From assembly GCF_000708205.1 (NCBI RefSeq), contig NW_014575550.1, positions 186,001 through 250,000 on the forward strand: DNA of 64,000 bases. The letters are read 5' to 3'. Shown here one piece after another: positions 42,356 to 53,708 of this stretch. The DNA is from Mixia osmundae IAM 14324 (lineage: Eukaryota > Basidiomycota > Mixiomycetes > Mixiales > Mixiaceae). Position 1 is the first letter of the stretch. Every line of letters begins with the position of its first letter. The notes beneath the pieces are model-generated. The model was not told the origin of the DNA and searched no databases. It saw only the letters and a list, made by a program, of their open reading frames with translations. The position numbers were made by a program, and so were the translations under genes.

Positions 42356-42985
42356 ATTGCGATGAGTGCTCGAGTGTGTCTGGATGCGGATGCAGAGGGT
42401 ATAGGCGTATAGCAAAGGTCCAGCCTCGCTGTCGCTGTTGTGTCAAGACGGTTTGAAAAGAGTGTGGGTTGGTTCTCTGCCCTGTTCGAGGCGCATGCCA
42501 ACGCAGGATCCAGGGGGTTGAGCAGATCAACAATGTGGATGGATTGTTGACAATGTGCAATAGGCAGATCGCAGAGCAGAAGCAAATGATGACATAGTCA
42601 GTGACGGTTGCTTGAGAAGTCGAGACATGCATACCTAAGCCTATGACCCTGCCAGAGTTCCTGCTGCGCCGACGCGATGGTACTGGTCGTGCAGTGTGAT
42701 GTCAATGATGCGTGGCAGTACGAGACGAGCGGACAAAGGCGACTGCCCTAGTACCGTGTTTTGTTCGCCAAGCGGTGCGTGCGATGTCGAAAGCGAAGCA
42801 GCGCCTGGGGACCTTCGCGCCTCTACGTATGCAGTCTATTCAAAGCGGCGCACCGTGCCTTTTCGAGCGAAGAAGAGTGACGCGACGCGATCGAGCGACG
42901 CGATTTTGACTTCTCTTCCGATCATGTCGTCAAAAGAAAAAAAAGAAGGGACGCCGCACGCACGCACGCCCGCCCCCGCTATAAG
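42356..42985. other. Divergent promoter region
   Basis: Between the starts of the aspartic protease and OTU1. A purine-rich A-tract (AAAAGAAAAAAAAGAAGG) lies about 40 bp before the OTU1 ATG. No further gene supported. Confidence 0.5.
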
Positions 42986-44108
42986 ATGCCGGTACTTCGC
43001 TTGCGAACGCCCCGAGGTGTTCACACGCTCGCCTTGGACGATGCTGCAACGCTCAAGGACTTGCTCGATGCGATACTGGAAAAGGCTGGTCTAGCACTTC
43101 CAGGCCTATCTGTCAGGTTCGGCTATCCTCCTCGAGCTCTAGCACTCGACGACGCTTCACGGCCCCTCAGCAGTCTGGGCATCGTGAATGGGGAGGCCCT
43201 GATTGTGTCGGGCGAATCTACGTCCGAGACAGCAGGAGCGCAAGTGCCGAGCTTGGCAGGCCCGGGACGAAGATCGCCAACTAGAGCGACATCTGCTGCG
43301 CTGCCTACCGTTCCGCCTGCTCGAGGTCGACCAGAAGCGCTGCCAGCGGGGAAATCTGACGAGAGGCGAGCGAAGCGCGTGCGGAAAGACATCGCAGCTT
43401 CCGTATATGTACCCGCACAGAGCGGCTGGCTTGTCTTACGCGTCGCACCGGATGATAATGCCTGCTTCTTCCATGCTCTGAACATGACTTTACGTCCCAC
43501 TCAGCCGGGAGCAGCAAGCGAGCTGCGAGCGCTTGTAGCCAATACGATCATGGCAGATCCTGCCAAGTTTGACGAGGCCACTTTGGGATGTACCCGAGAA
43601 GAGTACGCGCGCAAGATAAGCCTGCCCAAAAGCTGGGGCGGCGCGATCGATGCCCTCGCCATCAGCGATGCTGTCAAAGTCGAGGTCGTGGCTGTCGATA
43701 TCCAGACCGGACAAGTCAGTTTCCGCTGCTCTCGTGTGTGGCCTGGCTGATCCCAGGTAGATGCATCGATTCGGGGAAGATCGAGGGTACGAGCAAAGAA
43801 TCATCCTCATCTATGGCGGCCTGCACTTTGACGCAGTGACATTCACACCCATCGAGCCGTCAACGGAGATTTCACGCTTCCCTTACGATCTCAGCTTTGA
43901 CACGACAATGTTTGACTTGCGAGACGAATGGGTCTTGGCCGCTGCCGCCGAGCTGGCCAAGGACTTGCGCGACAAGAAGTACTTTACAGATGTAGCAAAT
44001 TTCACTCTTCGATGCGGTCAATGCTTCACGGGTCTGGTAGGCGAGAAGGAGGCTCGTCAGCATGCTTCACAGACTGGACATAGTAGCTTTGAAGAGTATG
44101 ATAAGTGA
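42986..44108 (+). CDS. OTU1: Otu1/YOD1 deubiquitinase, 358 aa
   Basis: Cdc48-associated cysteine protease acting on Lys48-type chains in ERAD. Exons 42986-43714 and 43761-44108 (46-bp intron, acceptor GGTAG). N-terminal UBX-like fold (MPVLRLRTPRGVHTLALDD, LGIVNGEALIV); OTU core with APDDNACFFHALNMTL (Asp-Asn-x-Cys) and the catalytic His of ILIYGGLHFDAVTF; C-terminal C2H2 finger FTLRCGQCFTGLVGEKEARQ and HASQTGHSSFEEY. All known Otu1 parts are present in the usual order. Confidence 0.93.
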
Positions 44109-44153
44109 TGCGTGTCTAGATGCATACATAGATACAACACGGTCCATGCTGGG

Positions 44154-46058
44154 TTACGACGGACGCCGCGGCTCGTCCTCGCCGTCTAGGCCATCCAGCG
44201 AGTCTCGTTCGGCACTCTCGTTGAGCAGCTGATCTTGATGGACGAAGGAGCCAAATTCTTCTTCACCCGGCTTGACATCGTCGTACGTCCGGCGCAGTGC
44301 GTTTTTAGAAGGCTGCCATGCTTTGTCGCCACCAGAGTGCTCATCGTCCGAGTCTGATAAGTCCCGAGAATCCCAGACAGTCTCTTCTGGCTCTGGTGTC
44401 TGTATGTATCCGTTGCTTTTGCCTGGCAGGAGCTGTCGATCTCTGACGTTTGCAGTCGTATTGCGCGCCGTCTCGCCGAGATAAGACATTGTCGACTTGA
44501 CGCTGGTGAAAGCTTTGCGTGTGAGGGGTATCGCATCTTTGGGTATCCCGTCGGTTCTCAGCATTTCTTCCTCGTCGTCTTCGACTGTCGGCTTTAGCGT
44601 TGTTTCCGGCTTTTTGCTTGATAAGATGCCGACGCCGATGACGAGGACGAGCATGGAAAGCCAGATACACGTGAAGACCCAGACTTTGTAGACGCCCGTC
44701 TCGTTGAGGTAGATGAGACTGTTGATGAAGCCCGAGGCAGTATAGACGGCAAAGAAGATGGGCACCACGAGTGTACTGTCATATGCTTTCAGTCCTGCAA
44801 GCACACGCCCATCAGAAAGGTTCATCGTGCGTCGCTGATGGAGCAGCTTACCCTTATTGAGACAGTAGACTTGGACGACGGCAGTGACGAGTAATAAGAC
44901 AGCGATGATGATGGTCAGGAAGCTGAACTGGCTGCCGTTGGTCGAGTTCATTGCATTGGTCACCAACTTGACACTTTCGGATGGGTGGCTCTGATCAGCG
45001 AGGTCCATTGAGCAGGGAGGAAAGACGTACGTGGATTTGGCAAAGACGAGAGACTGACCGGCGAGCAGTCCTCCGGAGACTGCCCACATGCTCCCTGCGA
45101 GCTTCTTGACGATGACATCTGAGCGCGACTGGCTCCATCTGATTCCTTTGCGAGTGAGCGTACTGCGCAAATGTGTCTGTCGTTGATGGAGTGTAGCTAC
45201 TAGACTGGTATCCGGTACCGAAGCTCTCGCTCTCGCCGCTGCTTGCATGGCGGCTATCGCACGGTCATCCCCATCTGTCTCGAGCTCATGCTTATCACCA
45301 ATCTCTTCCCTCTCGTGGAGCACGTCGTCTGTGATGCCTGCTGCCCAGAAGAGCACGATCGTGATCGCTTCGAGGCAGACAAGATAGACAAGCCAGGACG
45401 GTCTCGCCCAGAGCGCCTTGAGACTATCGAGATCGAGGTTCGCCTCTGGGTCCTCGCTCGTCTTGCGTATGTTGCCAAAGGCGACGACGCCGACGACACC
45501 GACGACGATGGTGACCGTGCCGATGATGTCGAGTTTGGTGATTTTGGTGCCTACGAGGATGGAAGCAAAGATGAAGTTGAAGATGAGCGAGGCAGAACCC
45601 AGAGGGGCGACATATTCCGCTCGGAGGTAGGCGAGAGCGAGCGTACTCCCCACGAGCTGCGAGAGGATGTAGGCTATCAGTCCACACCACCAGAGCGGCC
45701 TTTGCCAGTCCGGCCTCCGTTTGTCTCTCGGTAGCATGTCATTGCGGACGTGGTCGAGCTTGGTGAGGTTCAGGCCTGCGGCGTTGAGCACAGAGGCGCC
45801 GAGTGTGATAGCGAGTCCGATGAAGAAGTCGGCTGCAGAGTATTGGTTGAGGACGCTGTCGTTGCCCAAGCCAAGCAGGCCGCCCAGACTAGGATCCCCG
45901 TCTGGGGTGGTGGTGTCATTGAGCGATGCAGCAGGCTGATCCGGGTCTATGATCGAAGTGGCATTGCTTCCGGGTAAGGTGCTATTGGAGGCAGTGCTGT
46001 TGACGGGCATACTCGCATTGAAGGGATCTGCCGAGCCCCAGATATCGAATGTTGACAT
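44154..46058 (-). CDS. NIPA/DUF803-family magnesium transporter-like membrane protein, 596 aa
   Basis: Exons 46058-45031, 44973-44852, 44794-44154. The lumenal N-terminus has several N-sequons. About nine membrane segments follow: AADFFIGLAITLGASVLNAA, YILSQLVGSTLALAYL, YVAPLGSASLIFNFIFASIL, IGTVTIVVGVVGVVAFGNI and others, with the NIPA-type GLLAGQSLVFAKS and LKAYDSTLVVPIFFAVYTAS. A large loop and an acidic C-terminal tail are polar. Both introns are 57 bp, free of stops and divisible by three, so an unspliced frame stays open; they were called introns because of GTACGT and GTAAGC donors and because removal restores NIPA-like continuity (FAKST to VKLV, LNKG to LKAYD). Confidence 0.85.
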   Translation of the reverse strand: MSTFDIWGSADPFNASMPVNSTASNSTLPGSNATSIIDPDQPAASLNDTTTPDGDPSLGGLLGLGNDSVLNQYSAADFFIGLAITLGASVLNAAGLNLTKLDHVRNDMLPRDKRRPDWQRPLWWCGLIAYILSQLVGSTLALAYLRAEYVAPLGSASLIFNFIFASILVGTKITKLDIIGTVTIVVGVVGVVAFGNIRKTSEDPEANLDLDSLKALWARPSWLVYLVCLEAITIVLFWAAGITDDVLHEREEIGDKHELETDGDDRAIAAMQAAARARASVPDTSLVATLHQRQTHLRSTLTRKGIRWSQSRSDVIVKKLAGSMWAVSGGLLAGQSLVFAKSTYVFPPCSMDLADQSHPSESVKLVTNAMNSTNGSQFSFLTIIIAVLLLVTAVVQVYCLNKGKLLHQRRTMNLSDGRVLAGLKAYDSTLVVPIFFAVYTASGFINSLIYLNETGVYKVWVFTCIWLSMLVLVIGVGILSSKKPETTLKPTVEDDEEEMLRTDGIPKDAIPLTRKAFTSVKSTMSYLGETARNTTANVRDRQLLPGKSNGYIQTPEPEETVWDSRDLSDSDDEHSGGDKAWQPSKNALRRTYDDVKPGEEEFGSFVHQDQLLNESAERDSLDGLDGEDEPRRPS

Positions 46059-46271
46059 GGTGGGCCAATTTGTTGTCTCTCTTGAGCTCTTCCTCCGTCG
46101 TCGGCCTCACTTAGGCACCCTCCTCGTGTGCCGGACCAACGGCCAATGCCCCGACGCTCTGCAGTGCTATCAATGGAAGGACCAAGACCGTCTCACCGCC
46201 GGGCAGATGCCATGCCGAATCACCTCGTCGCCGGCGTGTCAAGTCAGTTTGTGCATGTCAATAGGCGCGTC

Positions 46272-46540
46272 CACTGCCGGCATTTATTGCTGACACGTGT
46301 CGATTGCCATATAGACTGACACGTCATCGTTGTCAGGTAAAATAGCAAAGCGCGATTGCTAGTCAAACTAGCGGCCAGCGACCCCCTTTGCCAATCTTTT
46401 TCTGATCAGTACAATGCAGATGCAGGCAGATGACTTCGCATGACTTTCCATAGCTTGGCCCTTACCCTTGCTGCGACTGACAATAACGGATATGCGCAGC
46501 AGCTTCTTCATACTTACGACGAAGGGAATTCTGATGCGAG
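46272..46540 (+). repeat. Left terminal inverted repeat of the element
   Basis: About 269 bp, from CACTGCCGGC to GAATTCTGATGCGAGC. The first ~150 bp are nearly identical to the reverse complement of 49256-49100; later parts match with scattered substitutions and small indels. Similarity stops near 46540. Confidence 0.75.
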
Positions 46541-47457
46541 CGCCTCGCCGACTGCTGTGTCACATTCCGCTGACTCTGACTGATCAACTGAAAACGTCTG
46601 ATCTCAAAACAATCGTCTGAAGCAGATATCCTGCCCGTCCGTGTCTGGCTCTGTCAGCCGCAAAACGCGTATCTGCCTCAGATCGCGAGCTGACTGCTGC
46701 TGGAAGAGCCTGCCGGCAAGCCAAATCAGACTCGTGNAGATCGTGACTTGTGTCTCGTGACGAGGCTGTTGCGAGCAACGATCCCAGCAGGCTGCATGAC
46801 CGTCGAAGAATCCGACGAAGAGCTTCTGGTCGTAGCATCGCCGAGTGAGCAGCTTTCGATGAGTCTGGCAGCAGGACAAGCTGAACCATGCAGAATGCAG
46901 AGAACTAGAAAGCACCATCTCAGCATGCCTGGAGCTATGCGCCGAGAACAGTGACGGCGCCAGCAGCTCATCACACTGATATTGCCTTGCCGCGGACAGC
47001 CCAGAGCCGGTCTTCAAAGCTTGCACGGGCGCTCGCAGCCGAGCGGAAGCCTCGTAACCTCACGGAGCGACGTGACAAGCGTGCGTCGCTTGCCCTNCTC
47101 TTCCTCCTGCAGTGTGCTCAACGCGATACAATCCAGCCGCATCCTCGTTCTTGGCTGCATCTATAAAGGCGCATGCTCATTNACAGCATCAGGAAATCNG
47201 ANGCANTGCACCTCGTCCGACGTCTTCTGGCAAATCGGCNGCGAGGAGGCTTCCGCGTATACCTCAGGCAGACGAGCAGCCTCATGCGAGCACGTGGCGT
47301 GTCACGCACACAGACCGTCTGCCGTCTTAGTCATGCTCGCCTGTATCAGCACGTCTGCGCGATGACGGATCAACAGTTTTCACAGATCTCGAGCCGTGTC
47401 CTATACCTCATACGCAGCGTCCAGACGATTCCAGACGGTTAAGACTACCAGCAGATT
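46541..47457. other. Left interior of the element
   Basis: About 0.9 kb with several unresolved N bases. Short open frames exist on both strands but I see no transposase or other recognisable coding. The part of the second element copy that would correspond to this stretch lies outside the window. Confidence 0.4.
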
Positions 47458-47701
47458 GAGCCCGAATCTGGAACCAGACTGCGGGACCGCATACTCGCCC
47501 ATGCAGAGCTCGAGGAGCGTCTCCAAGACCGGTTCTACTCCTCCTACGGCGGATCTACTCGATGGCGCGTGAAGCGCCCGGCCGTGCCGGCTATCTCGAT
47601 CNGCCCATCGAAGGCGATTGGATTGTCATCGGCATGCTGTGAGAAAAGAATCCAGTTAGATTGACGGGTCAGATCGGCGATACAAAACAGCCAGCACAGA
47701 A

Positions 47702-47760
47702 NNNNNNNNNNNNNNNNNNNNNNNNNNNNNNNNNNNNNNNNNNNNNNNNNNNNNNNNNNN
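47702..47760. other. Assembly gap (run of N)
   Basis: Fifty-nine N. The homologous stretch of the second element copy (about 63579-63788) is about 210 bp long, so the true missing sequence is probably longer than the N run. Confidence 0.8.
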
Positions 47761-48211
47761 ACTGGCTTGCTGCCCAGCAATAGCAACACCATCGTCGAGG
47801 GAGTGACGACCTTTGTCATAGCCAGCTCGCTCACAAAGATGCCCAAGTGACGCCGCTGTGGCGAGTCGATTTCACCGAGCCTTCGAATCCAAGCCCGAAC
47901 GGAGCGAAGAAGCGTCGCCGCGATCACCCAGAGAAGTAGAACTATCTCAAGGAGGGATTTGACGAAATGCTCGACAATAATCGCGGTTCGATTGGCGCTC
48001 AGTACCTGCGAGATGCCGAAGCGAACAAAGCCGCTCGGTCCTAGGGCGCTGCGCTGACCACTGCAGCTCAGGAGGATCAAGAGCAATCAGCAATGCAGCC
48101 AGAGCTCATGCCGCGAATCTACGGTCCTACGAAGCTCCATATGATGGGCTCTGATCCCGTCGCCGATAAAGATACGACCAGAGGTTGCGTCGATCCAGAG
48201 TCTCAACAAGC

Positions 48212-48330
<119 letters not shown>

Positions 48331-48979
48331 ACGAGGATCGAAGATTGGTCTGTGTGATCATGTGCCCGAGCAGAGCAAAGCAATGGCAGCGCTCGCAGCC
48401 AAGCCGGCCAGAGCCAGACTCAATCCTAAGTTCAGCGCGCCGCCGACGAGAATTGCAGATGTGCACCGTTGAGCCCCGTCACTCCTNNCGAGCTACTTGN
48501 TGAGCTGTAATGCAATGCTCGGCACCTTAATGAGTCGCTAAGCGAAATGAGCCGTCCGCTTTTCGACTGCTNTGCTGCGAAACAACAATGGCGCTCTTGC
48601 TCGCGGCATCTCTCGCAAGCGTTGCAGCATGTGAAATACTGCCATGCAGGACGACTGACGAGACGGTGTTATGTGAAATGTATTCCAGGCCTGTGGAGGT
48701 CTGCGAGCAAGCGGAGGGAATTTTCGACGCCTCATCTTGGCTCCTCTGGTCTGTGCACAGGCACCCTCGCTAAGGATCGTCTTTGAGTGCCATGATGCCC
48801 AAGTCACTCGGCAAGCGCTGTCGACTCGAAGCTTCAAGGTCAACGGATCGATTGAGATCCGCAATGCATGCGACTTGCCTCGTTTTACGAGCTGAAAGAG
48901 GCCCTGTGATCCGACTCGAGCGTTCCNTGACGCCNCTAGCTNTGAAAATCTTGTTGCGTCCCGCAAAGATGACTCTCGC

Positions 48980-49256
48980 TCGGTTCAGGATTCCCTTCGT
49001 CGTAGATGTGATATGTGAAGAAGATGCTGCGCATACCCGACATTGTCAGTCGCAGAAAGGGTGGGGACCAAGCTATGGAAAGTCATGCGAAGTGGTCTGC
49101 CTGCGTCTGCATTGTACTGATCACAGAAAAAGATTGGCATAGGGGGTCGCTGGCCGCTAGTTTGACTAGCAATCGCGCTTTGCTATTTTACCTGACAACG
49201 ATGACGTGTCAGTCTATATGGCAATCGACACGTGTCAGCAATAAATGCCGGCAGTG
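48980..49256 (-). repeat. Right terminal inverted repeat of the element
   Basis: About 277 bp, the reverse complement of 46272-46540, ending in CCGGCAGTG. It is closer in its inner half to the second element copy (62133-62405) than to the left repeat. Confidence 0.75.
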
Positions 49257-49335
49257 GTCGGGCGAGGACAAGGCACAGCACGGTGACCGCCTGAGACCGA
49301 GACGGCTGAACGAGGACAGTAGCGTCTCCGTTGTC

Positions 49336-50386
49336 ATGTCGAACCCCTTTGCGGATCCCCAGCGTGGACAGGCCCAGGCGTTGGACTCGAATCCGTTTGA
49401 AGATCCCGACGACGAGCGAGGCTACGACCGCGCAGACGGTGAGGACGACAAGCAGACACTCGACGAGGCATCGACCTATGACCTGCCTTACAGTGCAGGC
49501 ACGCAGACGAGACCTTCGGGCAGTGATACTGCGCGTCGGCTGGAAGAGATCAAGCGTAGAGAGGCAGAGCTGGCCGAACGGGAGTCTCATCTGGAGCAAC
49601 GGCAAGAGCACATAAGGATACACGGGCGCAACAACTGGCCCTTCTTCTATCCTCTCATCTTTCACGACATAGATCAGGAGATCCCAAAGGAGTCTCGAGC
49701 GAGTGCGCCTGAGCATCACCCCCTCGTGCGTGAGCAAGCTGACGCGAACCTGCAGCTGTACTGACGATGTATCGGATCTGGCTCCTTCTCCTCGTCGTCC
49801 TCGTTCTCAACCTGGTCGGGTGCATCTTGCTGCTCGTAGCAGGCCAGCCAGACGGTATACACGATCTCATAGGCGCCATAACCTACATCATCTTCATCCC
49901 GCCACTGTCCTTCCTGCTGTGGTATCGCGTTCTGTACAACGCGCTCCAGAAGGAATTGTCTGTCTACTATTACGTCTTCTTCTTCGTGCGCATCTGTCCT
50001 CTCCCCCCGCTCGGGTCGAGCTGACGATGATCGATCAATCAATCAATCAGTTTGGCGGCTGGCATGCGCTGTTCAGCATCTACATGCTGCTGGGCATCAG
50101 AAGCACGGGATCGGCAGGTCTGCTGAACACCATTCTTGCATTGACAGACGTCAAGAGTACGCTCCGTGCCTCTCTCTAGTGAAGCTTCGTCTCGCTGACT
50201 CTTCATCCAGTCGTCAGCGGCATATTCGGCGTCCTGGCCACAGCAGGCTGGGCGCTCGAGACAGGCGGAATCGTCTTCGAGTACCTGCGTATCCTGAAGC
50301 ACCATCGCACAAAAGGCCATTCGATCGACGCTGCCCGAGCAGAGATAGCCGTGCATGGCTTCCGGCGCTACTTCACTCGAGGTTGA
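49336..50386 (+). CDS. Secretory carrier membrane protein (SCAMP), 292 aa
   Basis: Four-helix membrane protein of post-Golgi and endosomal recycling. Exons 49336-49702, 49756-49985, 50051-50156, 50211-50386. N-terminal NPF motifs (MSNPFADP, DSNPFEDP); a coiled coil (RRLEEIKRREAELAERESHL, EQRQEHI); NNWPFFYPLIFHDIDQEIP; membrane helices MYRIWLLLLVVLVLNLVGCI, AITYIIFIPPLSFLLWYRVL, FFGGWHALFSIYMLL and IVSGIFGVLATAGWALETGG. The order is the standard SCAMP layout. The start codon is only 80 bp from the end of the repeat element, so its promoter may lie partly in the element. Confidence 0.93.
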
Positions 50387-50417
50387 CATTGCACGCTGGC
50401 CGTGCTTGCTCTCTTGC

Positions 50418-51242
50418 CTACGTCGGGAAGACTTTTGATCGATCAGACTGATTCCAGTACGATGGCTTGATGATATCCTCGTGGACAGTGACGATAGGCC
50501 CTGAGGTGACACTTGCAGATTCGGTGGTCATCGACGTACGCAGCAGGAGCGTGCCCTTTCGAAAGATCGGGTCGACTTTGCTGTAATTGATGCCAAACTG
50601 GGTAAAGAGCGTCTCGTTCTTGTCGGCAGAGACTGTACCTTGCAGCGCCGCATGAGCCTCTTTGGGGCTTTTGCCACCTTGCTGCACGAGTGCCCAAAAT
50701 GTAGTGTTGTACAGGTTGTTGATATGTGTGTCAACTTGTCGCCAGTTGAGATAGTCGATGACCTCTGACCGCAGCGGATACTGCACCACTCGTCCGTCGA
50801 AGCTTGGCGCGTCATCTTGCTCTTCGAGCGGTGACTGCGGAAAGTAGGATGACCAAAGTCGCACGTAGTAGGATGTGAACATCGACACAAACGTGGTCAC
50901 GATCTTGCTGCACTGTTCGCTCAGGCTGGGCTCGTCCTGACAACTTGATGCGCACCTTTCGCGTCGGAGAAAGAGTGTTGTCGAGCGAGAGAGCACAAAG
51001 CTGTACTCGTCAGATTGCCCGAATGCAGCTACGATCGTCTGACCGGCGTCTGACATCATCAGATTGCGGGCTGAATGGTTCATGAGCCTCAAAGCGGCCA
51101 GATCGTTCGGTTTGGTGAAATTGTGTCGCTTGGAGAATTTGTGGAACCCCTTGCCGTCGATGCGGACGACGAGGTAGGTCGAAGGAAGGAGCGTATCGTC
51201 ACGCTCTGCCAGTCTGACATAGCCATACTGCGAATTGGCCAT
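50418..51242 (-). CDS. THG1: tRNA(His) guanylyltransferase, 258 aa
   Basis: Adds the essential G-1 to tRNA-His by 3'-5' polymerisation. Exons 51242-50956 and 50907-50418. MANSQYGYVRLAERDD, STYLVVRIDGKGFHKFSK (metal-binding Asp), FGQSDEYSFVLSRSTTLFLR (second acidic metal site) and YLNWRQVDTHINNLYNTTFW are characteristic. The 48-bp intron is stop-free and divisible by three; removing it gives the RRESKIVTTFVSMFTSYYV continuity of the family. Divergent from the hydrolase gene by about 80 bp. Confidence 0.93.
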   Translation of the reverse strand: MANSQYGYVRLAERDDTLLPSTYLVVRIDGKGFHKFSKRHNFTKPNDLAALRLMNHSARNLMMSDAGQTIVAAFGQSDEYSFVLSRSTTLFLRRERCASSCQDEPSLSEQCSKIVTTFVSMFTSYYVRLWSSYFPQSPLEEQDDAPSFDGRVVQYPLRSEVIDYLNWRQVDTHINNLYNTTFWALVQQGGKSPKEAHAALQGTVSADKNETLFTQFGINYSKVDPIFRKGTLLLRTSMTTESASVTSGPIVTVHEDIIKPSYWNQSDRSKVFPT

Positions 51243-51323
51243 CCAGCGGAAAGCACTGGAGCGCGCGTTGCATTGACTCCAACGCGCGCCGCCAACGTCG
51301 GCGCCATTGGCCTAACGGGCAGC

Positions 51324-52250
51324 ATGGACCTACTCAGCTCAGAAGACGTCTCCCGCTTGATCCCAATCGGCAACGGCAGACAGCTCTACGTGCACGCTAC
51401 CGGCCCCTACGTGCCCGATGTGCCGCTCGTCTTCATTGTTCCGGGCATGGGAGACTGCTCTGCGACGTGGCTAGCTGTTCATCGTGCCATCAGCTTTGCT
51501 CGTGTCTTCAGCTATGACAGAGCAGGACTGGGCAGGAGTCCGGATGTGGACCAAGAGCGAACGATGGATCAGATCCTCGAGGACCTCACGAGCTTACTCA
51601 AAGCTGCTCCATTGCCTGGACCGTTTGTCTTTGTCGGGCACAGCTACGGTGGCACGATCCTGCGTGCCCTGTTGGCCAAACAGGACAGTCTCTTTGCAGG
51701 CTACGTCGCCGTCGATGCCATTCCCGAGACTTGGCAGCGTCCCTGGCCCAAAGACGATATCATGGCTGTGTGGGCAGATGTAGATTATTTCGAGGTGTCA
51801 GGACTGAACTCGGACAACGTCCTCACGCCGGCAGAATGGAAACGTGTACACGAGCTCACAACGAGCGACGAGGATACTCAGAACAGAGAGGACAAGTATA
51901 GTATGCCCAGTCACGAAGCTCTCTACAAGCTCGACCAGTTGGGCGGTGCGCCACTGCTCGGGAATCGACCCGTCTGTGTCGTCAAAGGCGATGTCGTGCG
52001 CGATTTTCAGAGGATCTGTGATGCCGGCGTCAAGGCCGGCAATGGCACGCCCGAGCAGCAAAAGGTCTTTCAAGACATCGTCGAGCTCTACCGTTCAACA
52101 GAGGATGAATTGCACGAGCGGCAGCTCAAGCTCAGTACACGCGGGCACATAATCCGCACGCGTCATTCAGGTCACAATGTACAAGCTACCGAGCCAGAGC
52201 CTATCGCACAAGGCATTCGCTGGGTCTTGAGACAGTTGGCCACTTTGTAG
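51324..52250 (+). CDS. Alpha/beta-hydrolase fold protein, 308 aa
   Basis: Single exon. VPLVFIVPGMGDCSATW with an oxyanion-type loop; VFSYDRAGLGRSPDVD; nucleophile elbow PFVFVGHSYGGTILRALL; later IIRTRHSGHNVQATEPEPIA with the likely catalytic His. The family covers esterases, epoxide hydrolases and peptidases; the substrate is not predictable. The start at 51324 was chosen because the longer frame from 51075 runs antisense through the N-terminal exon of THG1. Confidence 0.87.
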   Translation: MDLLSSEDVSRLIPIGNGRQLYVHATGPYVPDVPLVFIVPGMGDCSATWLAVHRAISFARVFSYDRAGLGRSPDVDQERTMDQILEDLTSLLKAAPLPGPFVFVGHSYGGTILRALLAKQDSLFAGYVAVDAIPETWQRPWPKDDIMAVWADVDYFEVSGLNSDNVLTPAEWKRVHELTTSDEDTQNREDKYSMPSHEALYKLDQLGGAPLLGNRPVCVVKGDVVRDFQRICDAGVKAGNGTPEQQKVFQDIVELYRSTEDELHERQLKLSTRGHIIRTRHSGHNVQATEPEPIAQGIRWVLRQLATL

Positions 52251-52300
52251 ACAAGCTGTGATGCACTGGTGTACAACATTCAAGAATGCATAATATGGTA

Positions 52301-53575
52301 TCAAGCGAGTGCCGGATGCGCTTCGTGAGGTTCGAATCCCAGTACGCTCGACTTGAGATGGTGTACCAAGTCGGAATGCGACAACGCGACGGGCTCGCCA
52401 GGATTATCGACTGACGATCGACGGGACCTTGTGGGCGTGCTCATATCCCAGTGCTCGAGCTGCTTCGTTCTCAATCTCTCGTCGACATGATCCGGCTGGC
52501 GATGCGTCGGGCGTCCGTGTCGATCGTCGGACTGCTGCTCTTCGACAGCATCGGGGAAAGTCTCTGACTCATCTGCTTCGTGTATCGTATCATCTGCCGG
52601 CTTGCGAGGATCGGGATCGCTATCGGCTGTCGTGGCGACCGAGCTGCCTGATTCGCTGCGTGTCGGCGAAGAGGACAGAGACGCCTTGCTGTCACGGGAC
52701 GAGGACCGTTTCTTGAGCTTCTTCCAGGCTGCTTTGACGCCTCGTCCGACATCATCGACCGTATAGACACTGCTCATCTGGCTGTCAGCGCTGCTGTCTC
52801 ACATCGTTACCGAGACTGACCCAGGTGGGAGCGGTCCACCAGCATACCAGGCGGGAGGCCCATTACTGAATCCGGCCGGACCGACTTGATATGTCTGGGC
52901 CCAGGGAGAGCCTGAGCCACCTGTGCGCTGAACGGGACGGCTCGGGGATGGCTGTCTCGGCTGAGGATTGTTGCCTGCCTGAGTGTTGAGCAGGCTCGCG
53001 CGGGCAGCGACGCCGAGCGTGATGGAGGAGGCACGCTTCCTGCCTGGTTCGGGCAGAGGGGCAAAGGTGAGACTGGGTGACTTTGCGCTGCTTGGCGAAG
53101 TGGAGGACTGCTTTGTGCTGGTCGAGATGAGACTGCTCGACCGTCTCGCCGGTGGACGGCGAGGGCTGCTGGCGCTGCTTGACGAGTTGCTGACCTTCCT
53201 GCTCCGTTCGCTGCCACCAAAGAGGGAAGACTCTTTGAGGGACGCCAGTGGGTTCGCAAACCGGGGCGACGGTGTATCCGAGCCAGGGTTGAGCAAGATG
53301 GAGCCAGAGCAAGGCGAGAGATTGGCCAGCTTGGCTCGTGCCATTGCATCTCTCCTGGCTGCCGCAGACTCCGGGTCCTCATTCGAAGATATACTCTCAT
53401 CATCGCCGTCATCTTCTAGCTCCATCTGGCTCGAACTCGGCCTGATATCGACAGGTTTGGCGTGTCCGTTGTGGCTGGCGTAGAGCTCCTTGGCCCCGAC
53501 AGACAGACTGGGCGCATGACTGTCCAGTACAAGCTTGTCTGTACTGCTCGCCAAGTCTTCGTCGCTCAATGCCAT
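52301..53575 (-). CDS. Ser-rich conserved hypothetical protein, about 411 aa
   Basis: Proposed exons 53575-52821 and 52781-52301 with a 39-bp intron (GTCAGT..., branch CGCTGAC, acceptor ACAG) that joins PPAWYAGGPLPPG to QMSSVYTVDDVGRGVKAAW. Without that splice the sequence would be two separate reading frames 22 bp apart. Distinctive pieces: SLTFAPLPEPGRKRASSITL followed by GVAARASLL, and KKLKKRSSSRDSKASLSS. I do not recognise a domain. The Ser/Arg-rich stretches suggest a phosphoregulated protein. Confidence 0.55.
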
Positions 53576-53708
53576 CTCTTGAGGAGGACCTGTCCGCAAA
53601 ATCTGGGGAAGCGCTTTGGCGACCAAATTAGCTCCGGCTCCGGCTCCGGCGCCGAGGTCGCGTGGCCTGCATACGCCCGCGTGCTGTACAACAAGATCTC
53701 GTCTAGGT

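Noticed and set aside
51075-51323. Longer N-terminus for the alpha/beta hydrolase
   Set aside because: It would run antisense through the first exon of THG1 and adds no recognisable domain; the ATG at 51324 opens a normal hydrolase.
52329-52339. GGTTCGAATCC, like a tRNA T-loop
   Set aside because: No matching acceptor, D or anticodon stems around it; it lies in the coding end of the Ser-rich gene on the minus strand (GFEPHEAHPALA).
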